Assembly: GCA_934725535.1 (NCBI GenBank)
Contig: CAKVBV010000023.1
Span: forward strand, 1-33,676
DNA length: 33,676 nt
From: an uncultured Bacteroidales bacterium
GTDB lineage: Bacteria; Bacteroidota; Bacteroidia; Bacteroidales; Paludibacteraceae
Direction: 5' to 3'
The notes below the pieces were generated by a model. That model ran no database searches and was not told the DNA's origin. It saw only the letters and a list, made by a program, of their open reading frames with translations. Numbering within the stretch: position 1 is the stretch's first letter; every line of letters begins with the position of its first letter. This document shows, in pieces, positions 18,058 to 25,011 of the stretch. Both the position numbers and the translations under genes were made by a program.

Positions 18058-18726
18058 TTATTGTAACTCAACGAGTTGCCCGTTCTGGAACTCGATGCGT
18101 CGCCCGGGGAAACGTTCAGGCCATTGCAGGTTGTGCGTGGACATGATGACCGTCATTCCTGCGCGGCTGATGCTGTAGAGCAGTTCGATGATGCCCTGAC
18201 CCGTCTCGGGGTCGAGGTTGCCCGTGGGCTCGTCGGCGAGGATGATTTCGGGCGAATTGAGCAAGGCGCGGGCGATGACCACACGCTGCTGCTCGCCGCC
18301 GGAGAGTTGGTAGGGCATTTTGTAGGACTTGTCCGCCATACCCACCTGCTCAAGGACGTCGTGTATGTTGCTGCGCATCAGTTGTTTGTCCTTCCAACCG
18401 GTGGCTTTGAGCACGAACATCAGGTTCTCCTCCACGTTGCGGTCCACGAGGAGTTGGAAGTCCTGAAAGACCACCCCCACCTTGCGGCGCAGGTAGGGCA
18501 CGTGCTTGCGCTTGATAGTCAGCAGGTTATAGCCGAGGACGCTGGCTTCCGCGCCCTGCACGGGCAGTTCGGCGTAGAACGTCTTCATCAGGCTGGACTT
18601 GCCGCTGCCCACGCGCCCGAGCAGATACACCATCTCGCCAGACTGGATGTCAAGGTTGACATTGCGCAAGACAATCTGTTCCTCTTGGCAGACCTCTATA
18701 TCCTGATAATGAATCAGTTGGCTCAT
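18058..18726 (-). CDS. ftsE: FtsE-like ABC transporter ATP-binding protein
   Basis: The 222-residue ABC ATPase has Walker A GRVGSGKS (residues 37-44), the Q-loop in VVFQDFQLL, the signature LSGGEQQR (near residue 140), Walker B IILADEPTGNLDP (near 160) and the switch His in STHNL. Length and the LLVDRNVEENL stretch fit FtsE. FtsE works with the membrane protein FtsX at the septum, where ATP hydrolysis drives peptidoglycan hydrolase activation. No ftsX lies next to it here. Its start overlaps the stop of the DUF349 gene by four bases (ATGA), so the two are translationally coupled. A LolD/MacB-type ATPase is the alternative. Confidence 0.82.
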   Translation of the reverse strand: MSQLIHYQDIEVCQEEQIVLRNVNLDIQSGEMVYLLGRVGSGKSSLMKTFYAELPVQGAEASVLGYNLLTIKRKHVPYLRRKVGVVFQDFQLLVDRNVEENLMFVLKATGWKDKQLMRSNIHDVLEQVGMADKSYKMPYQLSGGEQQRVVIARALLNSPEIILADEPTGNLDPETGQGIIELLYSISRAGMTVIMSTHNLQWPERFPGRRIEFQNGQLVELQ

Positions 18727-20207
18727 TCAGCGTCCATTTGGTTGATTTTCTTCTCGAGGTCGGCGAGTTGCTCTTTGAGGGTGTCGATTTTCTTCTGCAT
18801 ATCGTCCACTAACCGATTGGCAGACTTGGACTTACCCGTAAAGAAGAGGATATTGTTCTCGGCGGTTTTTATCTCCTGCTGCATGTTCTCGTACATGCGG
18901 ATTAGTTTCTGACGGTCGCCCATTTCGCCGATTTTCTTCGTCCAACGCTCTTTGGCTTCGGCGCGGCGTTGCTGGAATGCCTCGCGCTGCCCCTTGGTCG
19001 CCTCACGTTTCGCCTCGAAGAACGCGTCGCAAGCGGCTGTGAACTTCTTCCACAGGTCGTCCGAGTACTTGCGGGCAACAGGTCCGGTGGCTTTCCACTG
19101 CTTCTGCAGTTCCACCAGTTTGTCGGTGGTCTCGCGCCAGTCGGTGCTGTCTTTCAGTGCCTCGGCAGCCGCGATGAGGTCGCGTTTTGCCTTGAGGTTG
19201 GTGCTGAACTCGTCGCGCATACCTTTATAATAGCCCGTTTTGGCTTTGAAGAACGCGTCGCAGAGTTGGCGATACTCCTCGTAGATGGCTTGGTTCTGCT
19301 TCTTGGGCGCGAAGCCGACCGTGCGCCATTCCTGCTGCACTGCCTGCACCTTCTCGGTGGCGTCGTCCCACTGCTTGCTCGACTTAAGTTTCTCTGTATC
19401 AATCTCTTTCAGGCGTGCGATGAGGGCTTGTTTCTTCTCGAGGTTCTCATCTTCTTTGGCGTGCAACTCGTCGAAATACGCCTGATGTTTCTTGTTGATG
19501 GCGCTACTTGCCTGCTTGAACCGGTTCCACAGTTCCTCGCGTTGCTCGCGTGCCACGGGACCAATCTCCGCCCACTCCTCATGCAACTGCTGCAGGGCGC
19601 GGCTTGCCTCCACGATGTTGGGGTTGTCCTGCAACTTCTCCGCCGCCTCGCACAGCAGGGTCTTCATCTCGAGGTTCTTCTTGAAATCGAGGTCGCGCAA
19701 CTCGATGTTTATCTTCACAAGGTCGTAAAAACGCTCCTGATACTGCTGGTAGTTCTTCCAAATCTCTTGTGCCTTGGGTGCGGGCACGGGACCGATGGTC
19801 TTCCACTCCGCCTGCAGGTCGCGCATCTTCTTCAGGTTGTCCATCACGTCGGCGGTCTCCGACTCTGCCATCGCCTTCATCTGCTCGAGGATATTCTCCT
19901 TGCGCAGCAGGTTTTGCGCCTGCTCTTCCTCTATTTTCTTCTGATGCTCAGCGCGTTTCTGCTTGTACGAGTTCAACAATTCGCGGAACTCCTGCTCCAC
20001 CGCATCTACCGCTGGTTGCCAGTTTTCCAGCGTCTCGCCCGCCTCCGCAGCCTTCTCTTCTGCGGCTTTCTTCAGGGCTTCCTGCTCTTGATGATACTGG
20101 CGGTAGAACTGATTTTTCAGTTGTTCCACTTGCTCTTTGACCTCTGCTACATCCTTTTGCAGCAGTTCCTTTAGTTCGTCCACGAACTGTTGTTTCTCAT
20201 TGTCCAT
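18723..20207 (-). CDS. DUF349 repeat protein, coiled-coil
   Basis: The start at 20207 (MDNEKQQFVDELKELLQK) is preferred. The upstream in-frame Met at 20243 would leave a leader of only about 7 bases behind the promoter and adds residues of unusual composition. The 494-residue cytoplasmic protein is Glu/Lys/Gln/Ala-rich and helical. At least four DUF349 repeats are visible by their W-x-x-h-G-P/F-x-x cores: EWKTIGPVPAPK, EWAEIGPVAREQ, EWRTVGFAPKKQ, QWKATGPVARKY. The last 60 residues form a coiled coil with hydrophobic spacing. The molecular role of DUF349 is not established. Its coupling to ftsE suggests a shared cell-envelope or division role, which is an inference. Confidence 0.85.
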   Translation of the reverse strand: MDNEKQQFVDELKELLQKDVAEVKEQVEQLKNQFYRQYHQEQEALKKAAEEKAAEAGETLENWQPAVDAVEQEFRELLNSYKQKRAEHQKKIEEEQAQNLLRKENILEQMKAMAESETADVMDNLKKMRDLQAEWKTIGPVPAPKAQEIWKNYQQYQERFYDLVKINIELRDLDFKKNLEMKTLLCEAAEKLQDNPNIVEASRALQQLHEEWAEIGPVAREQREELWNRFKQASSAINKKHQAYFDELHAKEDENLEKKQALIARLKEIDTEKLKSSKQWDDATEKVQAVQQEWRTVGFAPKKQNQAIYEEYRQLCDAFFKAKTGYYKGMRDEFSTNLKAKRDLIAAAEALKDSTDWRETTDKLVELQKQWKATGPVARKYSDDLWKKFTAACDAFFEAKREATKGQREAFQQRRAEAKERWTKKIGEMGDRQKLIRMYENMQQEIKTAENNILFFTGKSKSANRLVDDMQKKIDTLKEQLADLEKKINQMDAE

Positions 20208-20255
20208 AACATTAACATTTACGCCCTTTCGGACGGGGTTCAATTAAAAGTGCCG

Positions 20256-20287
20256 CAAAGGTAGTAAATCATTTGTATATTTGCAAA
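20256..20287 (-). promoter_or_regulatory. Promoter of the DUF349-ftsE operon
   Basis: Minus-strand TTTG (opposite 20287-20284), a 20-base spacer and TACCTTTG (opposite 20263-20256) match the consensus. The -33 box lies inside the spacer of the divergent permease promoter, so the two overlap. Confidence 0.8.
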
Positions 20288-20303
20288 TAAAAACGTACCT
20301 TTG
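20272..20303 (+). promoter_or_regulatory. Promoter of the ABC permease gene
   Basis: TTTG at 20272-20275, 20 bases and TACCTTTG at 20296-20303 match the consensus. The position rules out an upstream Met at 20281 as the permease start, since that codon would lie inside the promoter. Confidence 0.8.
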
Positions 20304-20322
20304 CCGCCGTTTTTGTAAAATT

Positions 20323-21180
20323 ATGGCTGACACACAAGAAAACTGGACGACCGTCATTCGCCCCAAAGACAAGTTACTTTCGGTCGATTTCAAGGAGATT
20401 TGGCGGTATCGCGACCTGATGATGCTCTTTGTCAAGCGCAACATCATCACCCAATACAAGCAGACCATCCTCGGTCCGCTGTGGTATCTCATCCAGCCGC
20501 TCATGACCACCGTCATGTATATGGTTGTCTTCGGCGGCATCGCCAAAATTTCCACCGACGGACTCCCGCAACCGCTGTTCTACCTCGCCGGTATCTGTTT
20601 CTGGCAGTATTTCGCCGACTGCCTCACCAAGACCTCCAACACCTTCGTCAACAACGCGGGCATCTTCGGCAAGGTCTATTTCCCGCGTCTCATCACCCCC
20701 CTCAGCGATGTCATCAGCAACCTCGTGCGCTTCGGCATTCAGTTCGGGCTATTCCTCTGTGTATATGCGTATTACGCCATCTTCACCGATGTGCATATCC
20801 ACCCTAACTGGTACGCGCTCATGGTGCCTCTCTTGGTGGTGATGCTTGCCGGTCTGGCACTCGGCTTCGGTATCCTCTTTTCCAGTATGACCACCAAGTA
20901 CCGCGACCTGCAACTGCTGCTCAGTTTCTTCGTCAGCCTGTGGATGTACGCCACGCCGGTCATCTATCCGCTATCCACCATCACCAATCCCAAACTGCAG
21001 ATAATCATGCAGTTGAACCCACTCACGGGCATTGTCGAGTTCTTCAAATACGGCATGCTCGGCGTGGGCTGCCACGAATGGTGGATGCTCGGATACAGTT
21101 TCGCGTTCATGGTCGTCCTGCTCGGCATCGGCATCATAGTATTTAATAAGGTGCAACGCTCCTTTATGGACACAGTATAA
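20323..21180 (+). CDS. Polysaccharide/O-antigen-type ABC exporter permease (Wzm/TagG family)
   Basis: The start at 20323 (MADTQENWTTVIRPK) is set by the promoter ending at 20303. The 285-residue product is an ABC-2 membrane protein with six predicted spans. WRYRDLMMLFVKRNIITQYKQT and GPLWYLIQPLMTT before the first span are typical of Wzm/RfbA/KpsM-like permeases. Further features are FPRLITPLSDV, SSMTTKYRDLQ, YATPVIYPLS and the Asn-Pro pair in MQLNPLTGIVEFF. These proteins pass lipid-linked polysaccharide across the inner membrane together with a Wzt ATPase. The usual ATPase gene is not next door: a short repeat array and ispE follow. The partner must be elsewhere, or this operon has been rearranged. 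Confidence 0.85.
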   Translation: MADTQENWTTVIRPKDKLLSVDFKEIWRYRDLMMLFVKRNIITQYKQTILGPLWYLIQPLMTTVMYMVVFGGIAKISTDGLPQPLFYLAGICFWQYFADCLTKTSNTFVNNAGIFGKVYFPRLITPLSDVISNLVRFGIQFGLFLCVYAYYAIFTDVHIHPNWYALMVPLLVVMLAGLALGFGILFSSMTTKYRDLQLLLSFFVSLWMYATPVIYPLSTITNPKLQIIMQLNPLTGIVEFFKYGMLGVGCHEWWMLGYSFAFMVVLLGIGIIVFNKVQRSFMDTV

Positions 21181-21193
21181 AATGCGTAAAATA

Positions 21194-21226
21194 TCGCGGG
21201 TCTGTCGCGGGTCTATCGCGGGTCGT
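21194..21226. repeat. 11-base tandem array, unit TCGCGGGTCTA
   Basis: There are three contiguous units at 21194, 21205 and 21216: TCGCGGGTCTG, TCGCGGGTCTA, TCGCGGGTCGT. They fill most of the gap between the permease and ispE. Confidence 0.8.
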
Positions 21227-21243
21227 TAGCGCACATTTCCAAT

Positions 21244-22098
21244 ATGTTTTTACATCCCAACTGCAAGATAAATCTCGGACTCCGTGTCGTCCGCAAGCGT
21301 CCTGACGGTTACCACGACTTGGAGACCATCTTCTACCCCGTCTTTGGTCTCCACGATGACTTGGACATCACCCCGTCCGACGAGTTCCTTTTCGAGCAAG
21401 AGGGCATAGCAGTTGACTGTGATATGGCTGACAATCTGATAGTTAAATGCTATCGTATGATGCAGTCACGCTATCCGCAAGTCTCCAATGTACATATCCG
21501 TTTCCGCAAACGCATCCCCTTTGGCGCAGGCTTGGGAGGAGGTAGTAGTGATGCTGTCCATACCGCATTGGCACTCAACGAGTTGTTCCACCTCGGCTTG
21601 ACCAAGCCCCAACTGGCAGCACTTGTCCGCCCATTGGGAGCCGACTGTCCCTTTTTCATCTACAACACCCCCTGTTATGCCGAAGGTATTGGTGATATTC
21701 TCACTCCTATTTCCCTGCCTCTCAACGGCTTACACATGGTTCTAATCAAACCCGACATCGCCGTCAGCACCCGCGAAGCCTACGCAGGCATAACCTTACA
21801 CCCTGAAATAACAGGCAATATAGCACAAGCATTACAGGACAAAAGAGACCTGAATGAGATTTTTCCGTTGCTCGTCAACGACTTTGAGCAGACCATCTTT
21901 CCACTCCACCCTACCCTGCAAGAGATTAAAACGCGCCTGTACGATGCCGGTGCTGTGTATGCTTCTATGTCCGGTTCCGGCAGTACCGTATTCGGATTAT
22001 TCGCAACAGACAACGCTGTAGATAAACTTACTTATTCTCAATATGGACAAGTGTATATTTTTACCGATATGCATGAATTTCCGCCCCAAAGTATATAG
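21244..22098 (+). CDS. ispE: 4-diphosphocytidyl-2-C-methyl-D-erythritol kinase
   Basis: The 284-residue GHMP-family kinase phosphorylates CDP-methylerythritol at the 2-position in the MEP pathway to isoprenoid precursors, using ATP, in the cytoplasm. The start MFLHPNCKINLGLRVVRKR carries the family K-I-N-L-G-L motif, followed by RPDGYHDLETIF. The glycine-rich ATP loop is PFGAGLGGGSSDA (about residues 94-106). The C-terminal motif MSGSGSTVFGLF lies near residue 240. Length is normal and the frame intact. It follows the permease by 63 bases and may share its transcript, although the functions are unrelated. Confidence 0.95.
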   Translation: MFLHPNCKINLGLRVVRKRPDGYHDLETIFYPVFGLHDDLDITPSDEFLFEQEGIAVDCDMADNLIVKCYRMMQSRYPQVSNVHIRFRKRIPFGAGLGGGSSDAVHTALALNELFHLGLTKPQLAALVRPLGADCPFFIYNTPCYAEGIGDILTPISLPLNGLHMVLIKPDIAVSTREAYAGITLHPEITGNIAQALQDKRDLNEIFPLLVNDFEQTIFPLHPTLQEIKTRLYDAGAVYASMSGSGSTVFGLFATDNAVDKLTYSQYGQVYIFTDMHEFPPQSI

Positions 22099-22175
22099 CA
22101 TTCCAATAAGTAAACATACACAAGACTCCTTGTACCCTAAAAAACAGGAAAAAAACATACATTTTACACAAAACA

Positions 22176-22207
22176 TTTGTGTGATTGAAAAAAAAGCAGT
22201 ACCTTTG
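22176..22207 (+). promoter_or_regulatory. tRNA-Lys promoter
   Basis: TTTG at 22176-22179, a 20-base spacer and TACCTTTG at 22200-22207 match the consensus. A 148-base leader separates it from the tRNA, and that leader is made mostly of degenerate repeats. Confidence 0.75.
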
Positions 22208-22220
22208 CACCCGCTTTCGA

Positions 22221-22355
22221 GAGAGAGCAAGACTGAAAGCAAGACAGAGAACGGAATTGAGAGCAGAATTGACGGTGTAACTTGGTGGTGCGGGATTGAT
22301 TGTCTGCGATTGATTAAACGTCTGTTATTGATAAGATGTCTGCTGACAGCGTAAT
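22221..22355. repeat. Degenerate 12-base and 18-base repeats in the tRNA leader
   Basis: Four 12-base units start at 22221, 22233, 22245 and 22257 (core GAAAGCAAGA). From 22302 an 18-base period follows: GTCTG recurs at 22302, 22320 and 22338, and the tRNA itself begins GTCTC at 22356, exactly in phase. The first two 18-mers also share ATTGAT. Confidence 0.5.
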
Positions 22356-22428
22356 GTCTCCCTAGCTCAGTTGGTAGAGCAACTGACTCTTAATCAGTGG
22401 GTCGAGGGTTCGAGTCCCTCGGGGGACA
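22356..22428 (+). tRNA. tRNA-Lys, anticodon CTT
   Basis: The 73-base cloverleaf has acceptor GTCTCCC pairing with GGGGGAC (one G-T), a D arm with AGCTCAGTTGGTAGAGC and anticodon stem ACTGA/TCAGT. The loop CTCTTAA gives anticodon CTT, which reads AAG. The T arm is GAGGGTTCGAGTCCCTC, and the discriminator is A at 22428. CCA is not encoded. The integrase gene starts 213 bases downstream, so its 3' end is the likely attachment site of the prophage. Confidence 0.96.
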
Positions 22429-22450
22429 CAAAGGTTAAAGTATTAAAAAT

Positions 22451-22490
22451 CAAGGATTTGTGATTACTCATAAGTCCTTGTTTTGTTTTT
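22451..22490 (+). terminator. Terminator after tRNA-Lys
   Basis: CAAGGATTT at 22451-22459 pairs with AAGTCCTTG at 22472-22480 (one G-T), followed by TTTTGTTTTT to 22490. Whether it is host or phage sequence depends on the exact attachment core, which I cannot see without the right end. Confidence 0.8.
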
Positions 22491-22549
22491 ACCCATATAG
22501 AAACTGACTTTTTATGTCTCAATCCCGCATCAATAAAAGACAAATAGGC

Positions 22550-22626
22550 TACATCTGGGGTACATTTAGAGTACATTTGAAAACGGATAAAACCTTGCAA
22601 AAACCTTGCAACTATTTTGCAACCGA
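22550..22626. repeat. Seven phased 11-base units between tRNA and integrase
   Basis: In one continuous 11-base phase from 22550 there are three TACATnT units (22550, 22561, 22572), one unrelated 11-base block (22583) and three YTTGCAA units (22594, 22605, 22616). All copies of a motif therefore face the same side of the helix. The position just before the integrase start suits integrase arm-binding sites. The layout also echoes the host arrays at 6719-6829. Confidence 0.7.
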
Positions 22627-22641
22627 AAAAACAAACTCATT

Positions 22642-23841
22642 ATGGCAAAACTAACCATTATTTTAGACAAACGCACACATAACGCACAAGGTCTGTTCCC
22701 GATAAAGATACAAATCTGCAATGGGGATAGCAGTACATCTGTAAGCACTCGGATATTTGTATCAGAGAAATCCTTTATAGGAACACCCGAAAAGGTAGTA
22801 GATAAGAATTTCCCTAATGCATCTGCAATCAATCAACGTGTAAAGCAAATGTATCTCGAATATATGAATGCCATTACAGAACTTGATTATGCAGGCAAAC
22901 TCCAACGAGCAACGGCTGCCAGCATAAAAGAATTTGTTAAGTGCAAGGGGTGTAAAGAGGTAAAAGAAACTACATTTTCCGCGGAGATGGATAGATACAT
23001 ATCAACGTGCCGTGCTGCAAAGACACGACAGGGCTATGAATATGCACGTGACACGTTGAATCAGTACATGAAAAAGACAACGATACATTTTGACGAACTA
23101 ACCTACCCTACATTGGTCTCCTTTGACAGATGGCTTGAGCAGAAGGGTCTGTCTATCAATTCACGGGGTGCAATCTTTCGGTATATACGCTCTGTCTTTA
23201 ACTCGGCGATAAACGCCGATAAACTCTCCCCTAACGAATACCCTTTTCGTAAATTCACAATCAAAAAAGCCTATAAAGAAAAGGAGTTCTTGACACTTGA
23301 AGAGATGCGTGCTATCCTTAATCTTGATTTGCAGGGGACACGTAGAGTCGCACGGGATTTCTTTATGCTGTCGTTTTATTTGTGCGGAGTAAACCCGATA
23401 GACTTGTTCAATCTCCCCAAAGCAGACAAGAAAGGTAACATTGTCTTTGTGCGGCAAAAGATAGCCCATACAGAGCCTATGCCGATACACCTGCATATAC
23501 AACCCGAAGCGCAAGAGATAATTGACCGATATGCAGGCAGAGACCACCTGCTATGTTTCATAGAAAAATACGATTTTGAGACATTCCGCAGGAGACTGAT
23601 GCGATACTTGGCAGATATTAGCGAAAAGATAGACCGCCATTTGTACTTTTATATGGCACGCTATACATGGGCTACATTCGCAGATAATTTGGGCGTGCCA
23701 CATGACGTGATTAGTAAGGCTCTCGGGCACTCGGATAAGAGTACCGCAGAAAAGTACTATATCAGTTTCAATTGGGATAGAGCAAACACGGCAAACAGAC
23801 AGATTATTGACTATCTGAAAAGCAGAGATTGTAATGTGTAA
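22642..23841 (+). CDS. Tyrosine-type site-specific integrase of the prophage
   Basis: The start at 22642 (MAKLTIILDKRTHNAQG) is chosen over an upstream Met because Bacteroidetes integrases begin with this arm-binding domain. The 399-residue product has an arm-type DNA-binding domain (about 1-85), a SAM-like core-binding domain (about 110-205; MDRYISTCRAAKTRQGYEYA) and a catalytic domain. Box II reads FYMARYTWATFADNLG with ALGHSDKSTAEKYY, giving the second Arg, the His of LGH and the nucleophile Tyr. The usual first catalytic Arg position reads FYLCGVNPIDLF, with Asn where Arg is expected. It should recombine phage and host DNA at tRNA-Lys. Confidence 0.92.
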   Translation: MAKLTIILDKRTHNAQGLFPIKIQICNGDSSTSVSTRIFVSEKSFIGTPEKVVDKNFPNASAINQRVKQMYLEYMNAITELDYAGKLQRATAASIKEFVKCKGCKEVKETTFSAEMDRYISTCRAAKTRQGYEYARDTLNQYMKKTTIHFDELTYPTLVSFDRWLEQKGLSINSRGAIFRYIRSVFNSAINADKLSPNEYPFRKFTIKKAYKEKEFLTLEEMRAILNLDLQGTRRVARDFFMLSFYLCGVNPIDLFNLPKADKKGNIVFVRQKIAHTEPMPIHLHIQPEAQEIIDRYAGRDHLLCFIEKYDFETFRRRLMRYLADISEKIDRHLYFYMARYTWATFADNLGVPHDVISKALGHSDKSTAEKYYISFNWDRANTANRQIIDYLKSRDCNV

Positions 23842-23893
23842 TCCTCTGTAAACAAGACTTGTATAATCAAACTGCAATTATTTTCTTTGTAAA

Positions 23894-23925
23894 TTTGCAG
23901 AATTAAAACATAAGTCGTAACTTTG
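23894..23925 (+). promoter_or_regulatory. Prophage promoter P1
   Basis: TTTG at 23894-23897, a 20-base spacer and TAACTTTG at 23918-23925 match the consensus. A perfect inverted repeat GTTGTA/TACAAC (23937-23942 and 23947-23952) sits at the expected start of the transcript and could be an operator. No ORF follows before 24064, so it would serve the ASCH gene with a long leader. Confidence 0.6.
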
Positions 23926-24031
23926 CAGCATAATAGGTTGTAAAACTACAACTAAATGGTATTTTTATTCCTTTTACATAGTATAGGAAAATAAACACGC
24001 CGAAAGATACGTATATACATGATATAAAATG

Positions 24032-24099
24032 TACCTTTGCGGTGTGAAATAATTAACCAAATAATGTTTCACAATTTAGAAGCCGAAAGGCAGAAGTAA
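24032..24099 (+). promoter_or_regulatory. Prophage promoter P2 and 11-codon leader ORF
   Basis: TACCTTTG at 24032-24039 is a perfect -7 box, though the -33 region is weak. The leader can pair GTGAAA (24044-24049) with TTTCAC (24067-24072). An ATG at 24064 opens an 11-residue frame (MFHNLEAERQK) that ends one base before the ASCH start, as in translational coupling. Confidence 0.45.
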
Positions 24100-24100
24100 G

Positions 24101-24508
24101 ATGAAAGTATTAAATTTAATCATTAAGCAGAAGTACTTTGACAGTATTATGTGTGGTCAGAAAGTACAAGAGTTTCGCGAGGTCAAACCCACGACTATTA
24201 AGAAACTCCTACAACTGGACGACGAAGGGTTTGAAGTAGAAGATGAGTTTGGCAACGCACAACCGATAAAGTACGATGCTATCCGCTTTTTTGTAGGCTA
24301 CAGCAAAGAAAGAGACAGTGCGCTTGTAGAGGTAAAAGACGCATATTGCGAAATCTTTGTAGATGAGAATGACAAGCCTATTGAGTATGAATTAGAAGAC
24401 CCCGAAACAGGCGAGGTTCGTTATTGGGTTGCAGAACAGGTTGTTTACAACTTGGGCAAAATACTCGAAACGAACATAAAAAGCGAAACAAAATTGCGTA
24501 AAGTATAA
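24101..24508 (+). CDS. ASCH-domain protein 1
   Basis: The 135-residue protein opens with LIIKQKYFDSIMCGQKVQEF and then REVKP, the I-K-x-x-Y-x-x-I-x-x-G-x-K-x-x-E-x-R signature of the ASCH family. The rest is acidic with beta-rich stretches (YDAIRFFVGYS, ALVEVKDA). ASCH domains share the PUA fold and bind RNA; some members have nuclease or amidohydrolase activity on modified nucleosides. The role in phages is not known. It is followed by a 14-bp hairpin that ends its transcript. A second, shorter ASCH protein lies at 31782-32093. Confidence 0.85.
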   Translation: MKVLNLIIKQKYFDSIMCGQKVQEFREVKPTTIKKLLQLDDEGFEVEDEFGNAQPIKYDAIRFFVGYSKERDSALVEVKDAYCEIFVDENDKPIEYELEDPETGEVRYWVAEQVVYNLGKILETNIKSETKLRKV

Positions 24509-24531
24509 GCCGCAGGGCGTATATTATACCT

Positions 24532-24597
24532 AATAGCAGAGCGGGGTTGTCGCGTACATTCATGTGTATAGTGGCTATCCCGCTCTGCTATTTTTAT
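24532..24597 (+). terminator. 14-bp hairpin terminator after ASCH protein 1
   Basis: AATAGCAGAGCGGG (24532-24545) pairs without mismatch with CCCGCTCTGCTATT (24579-24592), and a T-run follows. The 33-base loop is unusually long for a terminator. It separates the ASCH gene from the small-protein region. Confidence 0.75.
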
Positions 24598-24644
24598 TGG
24601 GAGTAAGATAAGATTTGTGAAACATCAAAAGAAAGGAGACAACT

Positions 24645-24938
24645 ATGGCACGTAGAAAGACGTTGAGCACAGCAGGTCGTACAGGCGGCAGGCGGACATC
24701 TACCGCAGCGCAGTTCGCGCAGGACGTAGAAACCCGTTTGTATGGCGGTAGCCGTGGGCAAAGCACTTTGCCGAGAGTTGCGGCATCGCGTTCAGGCAAT
24801 ACCCCCGCGTCTATTGTTCGGGAGGTTAATCGTCTTGGCGGTCGTAATGCTTTGCGTACAAGTCCTGACGGAACACAGTCGCCACGAGATGCACGCTATC
24901 GCGAAATCCGCGCAGCATTTGGCATGACGGCTGGTTAA
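24645..24938 (+). CDS. Small basic phage protein 1 (MARRK...MTAG)
   Basis: The 97-residue product is very rich in Arg, Gly, Ser and Thr, starts MARRKTLSTAGRTGGRRTS and ends ARYREIRAAFGMTAG. I recognise no family. A strong Shine-Dalgarno (AAAGGAG, 24632-24638) precedes the start, unlike host genes here. Its end aligns with that of the next small protein: R-Y, an acidic residue, I/V-R, two residues, F/L-G, M/L, T/S, A/G, Gly. Terminators on both sides give it its own transcription unit. Basic charge suggests DNA or RNA contact, perhaps inside the capsid; that is an inference. Confidence 0.75.
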   Translation: MARRKTLSTAGRTGGRRTSTAAQFAQDVETRLYGGSRGQSTLPRVAASRSGNTPASIVREVNRLGGRNALRTSPDGTQSPRDARYREIRAAFGMTAG

Positions 24939-24945
24939 TTATTAG

Positions 24946-24987
24946 GTTGATACGCTGTGTATGATATGCAGTGTATCAACTTTTTTT
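24946..24987 (+). terminator. Terminator after small basic protein 1
   Basis: GTTGATACGCTG (24946-24957) pairs with CAGTGTATCAAC (24969-24980) over 12 positions with one G-T, followed by seven T. Such a strong terminator inside a phage gene run suggests separate control of this gene. Confidence 0.88.
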
Positions 24988-25011
24988 GATTAAGTGATAA
25001 ACAACTGATAT

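Noticed and set aside
18969..20174. 401-codon ORF antisense to the DUF349 gene
   Set aside because: Lys/Glu/Gln-rich helical proteins commonly give long Leu-rich antisense frames; the minus-strand product has clear repeats and a promoter.
20281..20322. Upstream start of the ABC permease
   Set aside because: This codon lies inside the promoter; the downstream Met at 20323 gives the family-typical N-terminus.
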